This document shows positions 20,401 to 28,700 of a stretch of DNA of 37,561 nt, piece after piece. The stretch's first letter is position 1; each line of letters opens with the position of its first letter. Under the pieces are notes generated by a model that saw only the letters and a list, made by a program, of their open reading frames with translations, ran no database searches and was not told where the DNA came from. Position numbers and translations under genes: made by a program. The stretch lies in assembly GCA_903850505.1 (NCBI GenBank), contig CAINLT010000463.1:1-37561 (forward strand). The letters run 5' to 3'. This DNA comes from an uncultured Myxococcales bacterium (GTDB lineage Bacteria > Myxococcota_A > UBA9042).

Positions 20401-20639
20401 CGCTCGATGCCGCTGACCGCGGTGGAATAGCTGCGCTCCGAGATGAAGGTCACGCGGCGTTCGACGTCTTCTGCGGGCAGACCGGTGTATTGCCAGACGA
20501 CGGCGACGACGGGGATGTCGATGACCGGAAAGACGTCCACGAGCATCGCGCGAATGGACAGGCCGCCGCCCAGGAGGATGAGCGTGGCGAGGACGGCGAT
20601 GGTGTAGGGGCGCCGAAGCGCGAGGCGGACGATCCACAT
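17409..20639 (-). CDS. RND efflux transporter permease
   Basis: 1076 aa; MWIVRLALRRPYTIAVLATLILLGGGLSIRAMLVDVFPVIDIPVVAVVWQYTGLPAEDVERRV; TM4 GMLVDDATVEVENIHRN; TM10 GIAVANAILLISFAND. Confidence 0.95.
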   Translation of the reverse strand: MWIVRLALRRPYTIAVLATLILLGGGLSIRAMLVDVFPVIDIPVVAVVWQYTGLPAEDVERRVTFISERSYSTAVSGIERIESKSMPGLALLKIYFQPGTDIGAAIAQIGASSNTALRIMPPGMQPPVIVQFNASNVPVAQLTASSRTLSEDKIFDYGLNFIRLKLFTVPGLSTPAPFGGRQRQVDVDLDLAALQARGLSPVDVVNALQSSNLIVPAGTARMGTTEYNVFMNSSPPQLADFEKIPMRIAGGAPTLLGDVAKVHDGFADQTNIVHVDGRRATYLTILRKADASTLAVVDAARAMLPQIQAAAPEGLELKIDFDQSAFVRRAIGDVLREAAMAAMLVSLMILAFLGSWRSVLIVCTSIPLAILVGIVGLKMLGQTLNIMTLSGLSLAIGMLVDDATVEVENIHRNRYLGKTLTVAILDGAHQVAVPAIVATLAICIVFFPVTLLVGPSRYLFVPLALAVVLSMLASWFLSRTLVPVLARMLMAGEHLGEEHLTLLGRLREGAFGGLQRAYMWLLELVLHHRIAALVIATAIGALTLQLPDSIGMDFFPQVDTGLMKLHVRAPSGSRVEETDKLASQVEDEIRKTIPPGELRTLNAMIGMPLFFNLAFVQTENSSGMDAELLIALNSGHAPTETYMRALRERLPARFPGAAFWFQPADIVSQVINFGVAAPIDVEIESRDLGKAVVLAETLARDLRKIPGVVDVRIPETFDYPGLQVDVDRLRAAELGLAQRDVANAVLIALSSSALVSPNFYVNPVNNVNYPVVVRVPLGDIHSVDELAQIPVTPPSASQLLAAPDAHAPTAVPEAPTVRLGSIARVTPRTSLNQISHSTVQRVLHLDANLAGRDLGHVAEAVDAAIARLGPLPPGVRVTLHGQPEVMRASFRTMGTGLLLAILLVYLLMVVLFQTWLDPLIILTAVPGALVGVLWMLALTATTLNVESLMGAIMAVGIAVANAILLISFANDYRAQTGVDALAGALEAGRTRLRPVLMTALAMILGMLPMAIGHGEGGEQNAPLGRAVIGGLLMATVVTLFIVPVIYTLLRRQPPRANELDARFAEESQGAAAEALA

Positions 20640-20863
20640 GAGCGGGGAGACCGGGCAGAGAGAGCCCGCGCGTAGACAACCACATTGGCGTCCGCCGTCA
20701 ATGGCGAAGCGTGTGAAGTTACGTCAATGCTACGTCCAAGCTGGGAATTTTGGCCATGCGCCGGGAGCCGCGCGGTCAGCGGCAAACGTGCCAGCCGGAT
20801 TGCCAAGGCGATCCCGCAGGGCCTACGCTAGTGGCGTAGCGTGGTTCGCGCCACAGGAGCCCC

Positions 20864-21529
20864 ATGAGCAACGGCAACCACAACCCTTGTCACTGCCAGA
20901 ACGTGCATCCGCGGCGGCGCATTGTGCTCACGGGCGGGCCGGGCGCGGGCAAGACCGCGGTGCTGGAATTGGCGCGCAAGTACTTCTGTCGGCACGTGCA
21001 TGTGCTGCCGGAGTCCGCGAGCTTGCTCTTTGGCGGCGGTTTTCCGCGGTCCACGAGCGATCCCGGGCGCATGGCGGCGCAGCGGGCGATCTTCTACGTT
21101 CAGCGCGAGCTGGAGCGGGCGGTGGACGATGACGTCGAGCCGGCGATCACGATTTGCGACCGCGGCACGCTCGACGGCATCGCGTACTGGCCAAAAGACG
21201 CGGGCTCGTTTCTGCTGGCGGTCGGGACGACCCAGGCCGAGCAACTCGCGCGGTACGATGCCGTCATCCACTTGCGGACACCGACCGTCGGCTTTGACCA
21301 TTCCAATCCGCTGCGCACGGAGAACCCGTCGGAGGCGATGGTGTTGGACGCGCGGATCGAGGAAGCCTGGGCAGGCCATCCGCGGCGGTTCTTTGTGCCG
21401 GCGTCAACGGATTTTCTGGAGAAGGCGATGCAGACGCTGCAGATCCTGCATGACGAGCTGCCCGAGTGCTGTTCCGCGCACATGCCGCATTTCCGGCCGC
21501 TGGCGCCGGTGCCACCGCCTACGGTCTGA
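20864..21529 (+). CDS. P-loop NTPase/nucleotide-kinase-like ATPase (AAA_28/NadR-kinase-like)
   Basis: Walker A RIVLTGGPGAGKTAVLELARKYF, Walker B-like AITICDRGTLDGIAYWP. AGGAG Shine-Dalgarno just upstream of the ATG. Confidence 0.75.
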   Translation: MSNGNHNPCHCQNVHPRRRIVLTGGPGAGKTAVLELARKYFCRHVHVLPESASLLFGGGFPRSTSDPGRMAAQRAIFYVQRELERAVDDDVEPAITICDRGTLDGIAYWPKDAGSFLLAVGTTQAEQLARYDAVIHLRTPTVGFDHSNPLRTENPSEAMVLDARIEEAWAGHPRRFFVPASTDFLEKAMQTLQILHDELPECCSAHMPHFRPLAPVPPPTV

Positions 21530-21586
21530 ACCTTGTTCGGAGAGGAGCGTCGACCGTCAGACTGGATGCACTCGCTCGCGCGGCGA

Positions 21587-22711
21587 TCAGGCAGCCAGCG
21601 TTTTGGCCAACTGCACGCGCTGCAAACCCGGCGAACCGAACAGGCTCTCCAGCGTCCACGCGTCGCGGTACAGCCGCTCGACGGTGAATTCGCGCGTGTA
21701 GCCATACCCGCCGTGCAATTGGATCGCGCGGTCGGTCACCCGCGTCGCCGTTTCCGCCGCCGTGAGTCGCGCCATCGCCACGAGGCCGTCGGCGTTCTTC
21801 GTGTGATCGACCGCCCATGCCGCGCGGTGCAGCAGCAGGCGTGCGACGTCGATCTCCACGGCGGAATTCGCGACCTGCCACTGGATCGGCTGGAACGTCG
21901 CGATCGGCTTGCCAAACTGTTGACGCTCGTTGGCGTAGCGACCCGCCAGCCGCAGTGCCTCACGCGCCACGCCGACCGAAATCGCCGCGATTCCCAAACG
22001 CGCTTGCCGCAGCGCCACAGCGACCGCCTTGCCTGCCTGACCGGCCTCGCCAAACAGCGCACCCGCCGTCACGCGAACATGGGCGAACGCGATGTCCGCC
22101 ACGCCGATGGAGCGCAGGCCCAGCGGCTCGGTCGACTGCGTGACCGTCACGCCTTCCGTCGCGAATTGCAGGCCAAAAGCGCAGAGGCCTTCATCCGACT
22201 GCGCCGTAACGATGGCCACTTCAGCCAGTCCGGCGCCAAACACGTTGGGCTTGACGCCGTTCAGCCGCCAGCCGTCGCCATCGCGGGTGGCGCGCAGTCC
22301 AACCGTGTCCGCATCGCGGTGCAGGGCATCTTCCCCGTGCGCCCAGACGCACAGCGCCTGACCGGAAGCCATCGCCGACAGCCAGCCGAGCTGCTCCGGA
22401 CCGAGGTTCACCGCTTGCATGTGGCCGATCGCGAGCGACAGGTGCTGCAGCACAAACAGCGCCAAACCCGCATCCGCAGCCGCCAGTTCTTCCAGCGCGA
22501 GCGCCACGGCCACGCTGTCCAGACCGAGCCCGCCCGACTCTTCCGGCACCGTCAGGCCAAAAACGCCGAGTTCAGCGAGTTGCTTCAGGACGAGCCGCGG
22601 CGTCGTGCCCGCCGCATCGCGCTGCGTCGCGCCGGTCTTCAGCGTGCCTTCAGCGAACTTGCGCACGCCGCGCTGGATCATCGCCTGCTGTTCATTGGGC
22701 AAAAACTGCAT
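21587..22711 (-). CDS. Acyl-CoA dehydrogenase-fold protein lacking canonical catalytic motifs
   Basis: ACAD fold signatures (RYANERQQFGKPIATFQPIQWQVANSAVEIDVARLLL, AIQLHGGYGYTREFTVERLYRDA), but the C-terminal YEGTSEIQR segment reads LFGSPGLQR. Confidence 0.88.
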   Translation of the reverse strand: MQFLPNEQQAMIQRGVRKFAEGTLKTGATQRDAAGTTPRLVLKQLAELGVFGLTVPEESGGLGLDSVAVALALEELAAADAGLALFVLQHLSLAIGHMQAVNLGPEQLGWLSAMASGQALCVWAHGEDALHRDADTVGLRATRDGDGWRLNGVKPNVFGAGLAEVAIVTAQSDEGLCAFGLQFATEGVTVTQSTEPLGLRSIGVADIAFAHVRVTAGALFGEAGQAGKAVAVALRQARLGIAAISVGVAREALRLAGRYANERQQFGKPIATFQPIQWQVANSAVEIDVARLLLHRAAWAVDHTKNADGLVAMARLTAAETATRVTDRAIQLHGGYGYTREFTVERLYRDAWTLESLFGSPGLQRVQLAKTLAA

Positions 22712-22718
22712 GTTGGAC

Positions 22719-23159
22719 CTACGGCTGCTCGGCGAGCAGGTTCACGCCGCGTTCAGCCAAAATGGCCCGCACGCGTGAAGTGATGGATTCAAGCGTGGCG
22801 CCGGGCGTGAATACGTCCGCAACGCCGAGTTCCTTGAGCGTGACGATGTCCGCGTCGGGAATGATGCCGCCGACAAAGACCGCGATGTCGCTGGCGTCCT
22901 TGGCCTTCAGCAGCCCCAGCACCTTCGGCACCAGCGTGTTGTGCGCGCCGGACAGGATGGAAATGCCGATGAGGTCAACGTCCTCCTGGATCGCCGCGTT
23001 CACGAGCATGTCCGGGGTTTGATGCAGGCCCGTGTAGATGACTTCAAAACCGGCATCGCGCAAGGCGCGGGCCACAACCTTGGCGCCGCGGTCATGACCG
23101 TCCAAGCCAATCTTGCCCACCAGCACCCGGCCGCGTCGCGCTTGATTCGTTTCCGCCAT
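22719..23159 (-). CDS. Stand-alone cobalamin (B12)-binding domain protein, methylmalonyl-CoA mutase small-subunit type
   Basis: [35 protein letters not shown] (DxHxxG motif), [34 protein letters not shown]. Confidence 0.92.
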   Translation of the reverse strand: MAETNQARRGRVLVGKIGLDGHDRGAKVVARALRDAGFEVIYTGLHQTPDMLVNAAIQEDVDLIGISILSGAHNTLVPKVLGLLKAKDASDIAVFVGGIIPDADIVTLKELGVADVFTPGATLESITSRVRAILAERGVNLLAEQP

Positions 23160-23180
23160 CTTGCAGCTCCTTCCTGTTCG

Positions 23181-24326
23181 CTAGCTGACGCTCGCCGCCA
23201 GATGGCGGGCAATCACCAGACGCTGGATTTCACTCGTGCCTTCGTAGATGCGGCTCACGCGCACATCCCGCAGCAGCCGCGCCGCCGGCGAATGGCGGTC
23301 GAGCGCCGCGCCCTGGCTCATCGCCACGGCTTGCTGGCAGGCAAAGTTGCCCGCCTCGGTCGCAAAGACCTTGGCCATCGCCGCTTCCTTCGTCATCTTC
23401 TTGCCCGCGTCGCGCATGGACGCCGCCCGCAGGACCAGCAGCCAACCGGCGTCGAGCCGCGTCACCACGTCCGCCACGCGAAACTGCGCGCCCTGATCGG
23501 TGCCCAGCGTGCGATCGCCTTTCTTGCGCGCTTCCACCGCCTGCGCCATCACGTTCAGCGCGGCCTCGCCCATGCCGATCGCCTGCGCGCCAATGCCGCA
23601 GCGGCCGCCGTCAAGCGCCGTCATCGCCACTTCAAAGCCGATGCCCTCCGCGCCCAGGCGGTTTGCGTCCGGCACGAAGACGTCCGAAAACGCCAGCGAG
23701 ACGGTCGAGCTGCCCAGCAAGCCCATCTTTTCTTCATGGCGACCGACGCTGAAGCCCGCCATCGATGGCTCGATCAGGAACGTCGAGATGCCGCGCGCGC
23801 CCGCGCTCGTGTCGGTCTTGGCCATCACGAGGATGACGCCCGCGACGTCGCCGCTGGTGATCCACAGCTTCTCGCCGTTGAGCGTGTAGCCGCCCGGCAC
23901 TTTCTCCGCGTGGGTGCGCAGGCTCGCGGCGTCCGAGCCCGCGCCTGCCTCCGACAGCGCAAAGGAGCCCGCAAGCCAGGTGCCGTTGCACAGCTTGGGC
24001 AAGAAGCGCTGGTGCTGCTCCGCGTTGCCGAACTTCAGGATCATGTCCGCGACCATGTTGGTCACCGCGACAGTCACCGCCGTGGACGGGCAATTGCGGG
24101 CCAGCGCGCGGATGGCGTGCACCGCCGCGACGTTGCTTCCGCCCAGACCGCCGAACTCCGCCGGGATCTTGACGCCCAACAGGCCGGTCGGACCCAACTC
24201 CGCAATGTTGCGCGTGGGAAACGTGCCGTGGTCAGCCGCGGCAGCGTGCTTGGCCAGCACATCGGTGCCGATGTGTTCTGCCAACGCGACAATCTGGCTC
24301 TCTTCTGGCCAAAGGCGCAGTTCCAT
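23181..24326 (-). CDS. Acyl-CoA dehydrogenase
   Basis: FALSEAGAGSDAASLRTHAEKVPGGYTLNGEKLWITSGDVAGVILVMA and [19 protein letters not shown]. Confidence 0.93.
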   Translation of the reverse strand: MELRLWPEESQIVALAEHIGTDVLAKHAAAADHGTFPTRNIAELGPTGLLGVKIPAEFGGLGGSNVAAVHAIRALARNCPSTAVTVAVTNMVADMILKFGNAEQHQRFLPKLCNGTWLAGSFALSEAGAGSDAASLRTHAEKVPGGYTLNGEKLWITSGDVAGVILVMAKTDTSAGARGISTFLIEPSMAGFSVGRHEEKMGLLGSSTVSLAFSDVFVPDANRLGAEGIGFEVAMTALDGGRCGIGAQAIGMGEAALNVMAQAVEARKKGDRTLGTDQGAQFRVADVVTRLDAGWLLVLRAASMRDAGKKMTKEAAMAKVFATEAGNFACQQAVAMSQGAALDRHSPAARLLRDVRVSRIYEGTSEIQRLVIARHLAASVS

Positions 24327-24329
24327 CGT

Positions 24330-25490
24330 TCAGCTCCCCGCCTGCGCGAGCTCCGTCAGCGTCTCGCGGGCAATCACGAGCCGCTGGATCTCCGACGTGC
24401 CTTCGTAGATTTCCGTGATCCGCGCGTCGCGCAGGTGCCGCTCCGCGTTGTATTCCTTCACGTAGCCGTACCCGCCGTGGATCTGCAGCGCCTTGGTGCA
24501 CACGCGCGCCGCCATCTCGCTGGCGTACAGCTTGGCCATCGCCGACAGCTTGCCGAACTTTTCCTTGTTGTCCTTGGCCAGCGCCGAGCGCCAAATCAGG
24601 AGGCGCGCCGCGTCGATTTCCGTCGCCATGTCCGCCAGCATTTCCTGGATTGCGCCAAAGTCGCCGATGTACTTGCCAAACGCTTGGCGTTCGCGCGAGT
24701 AGATCAGCGCCTCGTCAAAAGCCGAACGCGCGATGCCCAACGCCTGCGCCGCGATGCCGATGCGCCCGCCGTCCAGCGTGCTCATGGCGACTTTGAAGCC
24801 GTCGCCTTCCTGACCGAGCCGGTTGGCGGCGGGGATGCGCACGTCTTCAAAGATGAGACTTGTCGTGGAGCTGCCCTTGATGCCCAGCTTGTCCTCGACC
24901 TTGCCGATCCCGTACGGCGTCTCGCGGCGGTCGACGACGAAGGCGCTGATGCCCTTGTGGCGTTCGCTCGGGTCGGAGTGGGCGATGAGGACGCAGATGT
25001 CCGCTTCCTTGCCGTTGGTGATCCAGTTCTTGGTACCGTTCAGGATGTAGCTGTCGCCGTCCTTGATGGCCACCGTGCGCATGCCCGCGGCGTCCGAGCC
25101 GGAGCCGGGCTCCGAGAGCGCGAAGCAGCCGAGGACCTTGCCTTCCGCGAGCGGCTTCAAGAATTTGCGCTTCTGGTCGTCGTTGCCGAACTTGCTGATC
25201 GGATCGCAGACCAGCGAGTTGTTGACCGACATGATGACGCCGGCGGACGCGCAGCCCGCGGAGATTTCCTCCATCGCGATGGCGTAGCTGAGGTTATCCA
25301 AGCCGGCGCCGCCCCACTTCTCATCGACGGCGATGCCGAGGAAGCCGAGATCCGCCAACTGCTTGATTTGCTTGGCGGGAAACTGCCCCGATTTGTCGGT
25401 GTGATGGGCGATCGGCATCAGTTCGTCTTTGGCGAACCGACGCGCGGTATCGAGGATCATCTGCTGAGTTTCATTGAGCGCGAAGTCCAT
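24330..25490 (-). CDS. Acyl-CoA dehydrogenase (canonical, short-chain-like)
   Basis: [86 protein letters not shown]. Start ATG at 25490 ([12 protein letters not shown]). Confidence 0.96.
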   Translation of the reverse strand: MDFALNETQQMILDTARRFAKDELMPIAHHTDKSGQFPAKQIKQLADLGFLGIAVDEKWGGAGLDNLSYAIAMEEISAGCASAGVIMSVNNSLVCDPISKFGNDDQKRKFLKPLAEGKVLGCFALSEPGSGSDAAGMRTVAIKDGDSYILNGTKNWITNGKEADICVLIAHSDPSERHKGISAFVVDRRETPYGIGKVEDKLGIKGSSTTSLIFEDVRIPAANRLGQEGDGFKVAMSTLDGGRIGIAAQALGIARSAFDEALIYSRERQAFGKYIGDFGAIQEMLADMATEIDAARLLIWRSALAKDNKEKFGKLSAMAKLYASEMAARVCTKALQIHGGYGYVKEYNAERHLRDARITEIYEGTSEIQRLVIARETLTELAQAGS

Positions 25491-25528
25491 GGCGTTTCCG
25501 GGCGGCCTTGGGTGCCGCAGCGCGCGGG

Positions 25529-25534
25529 ATTCTA
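25529..25534 (-). promoter_or_regulatory. Candidate -10 element (TAGAAT) for the ACAD/B12 operon
   Basis: Minus strand GTGTAGAATCCC, about 38 nt upstream of the 25490 ATG. -35 not convincing. Confidence 0.35.
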
Positions 25535-25654
25535 CACCCACTTGCCCGCGTTGACCACGGCGCGCAACTCCCGCGATTCACCGCTTTCGGCGCATTTCGG
25601 CGTCGCCGCGTCGAAAATGCCGCTCAACGACCGTGAAGGTCGCCTTCGCGTCAT
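25532..25654 (-). CDS. Candidate small ORF (40 aa), MTRRRPSRSLSGIFDAATPKCAESGESRELRAVVNAGKWV
   Basis: ATG preceded by AAGGAGCAAGGAGAAA (two SD-like AGGAG copies). Below the length cutoff of the supplied ORF track. Lies in the 237-bp gap upstream of the ACAD operon. Confidence 0.35.
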   Translation of the reverse strand: MTRRRPSRSLSGIFDAATPKCAESGESRELRAVVNAGKWV

Positions 25655-25727
25655 TTTCTCCTTGCTCCTTGAACTGCATCCGAAATCGGTGTCCGCGGAA
25701 ATTTGGCTGGTGAATCCTGGACCACCG

Positions 25728-28700
25728 CTATTCCTCCGCGCCGCCGTTCCCCATCGGCTTCACAACCGGCGGCGCGCCGCCATCATCCACCGGCGCAGTC
25801 GGCATCACGTTGCTCGACGGCCAGCCGACAAAATGCGGAATGTACGGCGCCTCAGCCACGTACTGCTCTTCGCTGATGATGCCTTCGTCGCGCATCTTGG
25901 TCATCACGCCGATCATCCGCTCCTGCCACCACGGGTCCCACTTCTTGCCGATGAACCGCGCGTAGCCGCAGCGCGGGCAGGGCTTGTTCGCCGCGAGGAA
26001 CGCCGACTCGAGCGGCGTCAGCAGCCGCGCGTCCTTGCCAAAATACGTCTGCGCCGCGCGCTGAATGCCATACAGCTTGGGGCCGAATTCGATGAAGTTG
26101 ATGTACAGCTCCAGGATGCGATCCTTGGCGTTGGGCAGCTTGCGCTCCATCTGCCAGACGATGAGCAGCTCCTCAAACTTGCGCGACAGGTTCTTGGCGC
26201 GCGTCAGGAAGATGTTCTTGACCAGCTGCTGGGTAATCGTCGATCCGCCGTACACGAACCGCCCATAGTCGAGGTCCAGCCGCACCGCCCGCAGCACGAG
26301 CCCCGGCGCGATGCCGCGGTGCTTGTAGAAGCGGCCGTCTTCCGTCGCGATCATCGACCACGGCGTCCACGGCTTCAATTCCGCCAGCGGCACCCACGCG
26401 CCTGACGTCGGGCCAACCTGCACGTCGTCCAGCAGCGTCCCGTTCTCATTGACTGGCCGCGAGAAATCCTGCGCCAGTTCCTCCACTTTCACGTTGCCAA
26501 AGTTGGTCACTTCACACGTCGCGTCGTCCAGCGCCAGCGTCAGGTCCGCCTTGTACGCGTTCAGCAGCGGCACCGTCAGGTCCACAAGCCACGACACTTC
26601 GCCCTTGGCCTCGATGCTGCCAATCGTCGCCAGCATCGCCGGCGGAATCGACTTGGCCACCGCGCCGCAATCCTGCTTGGGCATCTCGGCCTTGATGTGC
26701 ACGATCGGCTTGTCGCCGACGCTCGTCGCTTCCAGCAGCAGGTGCGCCTTGGCCTGACCCACGGTCAAATCCGTGAAATCAGCCCGCAGCGTGCCGTCAT
26801 TTTGCGCGATGAACAGCATCTTGCCGGACGCCGACAAGTCGTCGATCGGCCGCGGCGCCAGACGCCACCAGTCAAAACCGACCTTCTTGACCATGAAATC
26901 GCCGGAGATTTGCAGCTTCTGGCCGGGCGCGTCGCCCAGCGCGACGTCCGCTTTGACTTCAATGTCTGAATCCGGCTTGATCGTCACGCCCGACGAAACG
27001 ACCCGCAGCGCTTGGGCAAACTCGCTACCGGCAAGGGAAAAGTGCGCTTTGGACAGCTTGGCGCCCGGACCGATCACGATGTCCGCGGTCACCTGGCCCC
27101 ACGGCCGCTCGTCGTCAAAAGGCCGCGCGGTAATCTTGAGCGAGCGGCTCCCGTCGCCCATCAGCGCCGTCGTGTCCACGGAAATATCCTGTACGCCGCC
27201 AAACGGCTTGGGCGCGCCCTGGCGGATCAGCCCCAGCCGCCCTTGCTCCACGATGACTTTCAAGCGCGGCGCCTGCGTCAGCTTCTCGATCAACTTTTGG
27301 ACAAGCACGTCCGCGCCCAGCAGCTTGGTGTGCAGGTCCTTGAGCGGCTTGGCATATTGCGCCAGCGCCGATTTCGTCGGCAGCACCGCGCTCTTCTCCG
27401 GCTTCTTGGCCGCATCGCCCTTCGCGGCATCGCCCTTTGGCGCTTCCGGCTTCTTCTTGGCCTTGCCGTCCTCCGGTTCCACGCCAGCCGCTTTCAGCTT
27501 GGCCGCCACGCGCTCCGCCAGTTTCTTCTTGCGCACTTCCGGCGGCAGGGAGGGATCGTCGATTTCTTCCGCTGCATCGTCCTCAATCTGCTCGCGCAGC
27601 TTGGCTTTTTCCGCGGCGATGACCGCCGACCACAGCGTCTTGCCGCCCGGAATCTGCGCCAGCGCGTCCTCGCGCCACGGCAAGTCCATCGACGGCTGGG
27701 TCACGCGCAGCTCGACGAGCGCCTCCATCGGGTGTTCGCCCGGCATCCGGTCGGTCTTCAGCTCCACCTTCTCCACGCCGAGCGTCGCCACGCCACCCGG
27801 CATCGTCGCCTTGAGCTTCTCCAGCCGCGCAAGGAGGGAAATCTCGCTCCCTTCCACGTTGCCCAGATCCAGCGCCACGGACTCGATCTCGCCCGACCAG
27901 ACGCGCGGACCCGCCGGCTTGGGCTCATCCGCGACCGGCTTGTCCGCCACCGGTTTTTCGGTCGGCGGCTGCGGCAGCGTCGGCGCGCCCGGCTTGACCT
28001 TGGGCTTGGTCGGCTTGGCCGGATCCGCGTCCGACTTTGGCGGCTCGGGCAGGGCGAACGTGATCTTGTCCGCGCGAATGCCCACGCCCCCGCGATCCGG
28101 CCGCACGCGGGCGATCCGCAGCAGTTCAGTCGCGCCTTTGCGCAGCACGATGTCTTCGACCGCGCCGCCTTCCACGGCGTCAAAGCCCAGACCGGCGATC
28201 GAGACGCTGTCGATGCCCGCGGGCAGCGCCTTGCCTTCCGGCATCTGCAGACGGAACTCCGGCGCGAACTTCGCCTCCAGCCGCGGCGGACCGGACGGCT
28301 GCGCGACGAGCTTGGCCGCGAGCTTGGACTGCACCGTCCCGTCAAACTGCGCCGACAAATCGCCGACGCCGTTGGCCAAGTCGACGTGCGCCGCGATGTC
28401 CTTGGCCTTCAGGCCGCCCGGCAGATACTCCGCGCCTTTGCCGCGCGCGCTGATCGTGACGACGCCCTTGTCGAGCGTAAACGCCAGGGTGCTCGCGCTC
28501 TTCGCCTCGTTGTCGTCGGTCTTTTCCTTGCGCGGAAAGACCTTGCGCACCGCTTTGTACAGATCCAGCAGCTCCTTGGGCTTGGCGTCCTCGACGCGGG
28601 CGTCGAGCAGGAACCCGTGGACTTCCGCCCGCTCCGGTCGCCGCCGACCGAGCAGCGCCCGCCACGGAGAAAGCCAGGCCGTCGCGTCGTCAGTCGAGAC

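Noticed and set aside
25632-25650. Hairpin CGTGAAGG-TCG-CCTTCGCG as an intrinsic terminator for the GT51 gene
   Set aside because: No T-run follows it on the minus strand; falls inside the candidate small ORF, so mentioned there only.
22941-26405. 1154-aa + strand ORF opposite the ACAD/B12 operon and the GT51 gene
   Set aside because: Arg/His-rich, spans several convincing minus-strand genes and their intergenic gap, no recognisable domain; typical antisense open frame caused by high GC3.
27409-27437. Short tandem repeat (GDAAKGDAAK) in the GT51 protein
   Set aside because: Only two units in a Lys/Ala-rich linker; ordinary low-complexity sequence.
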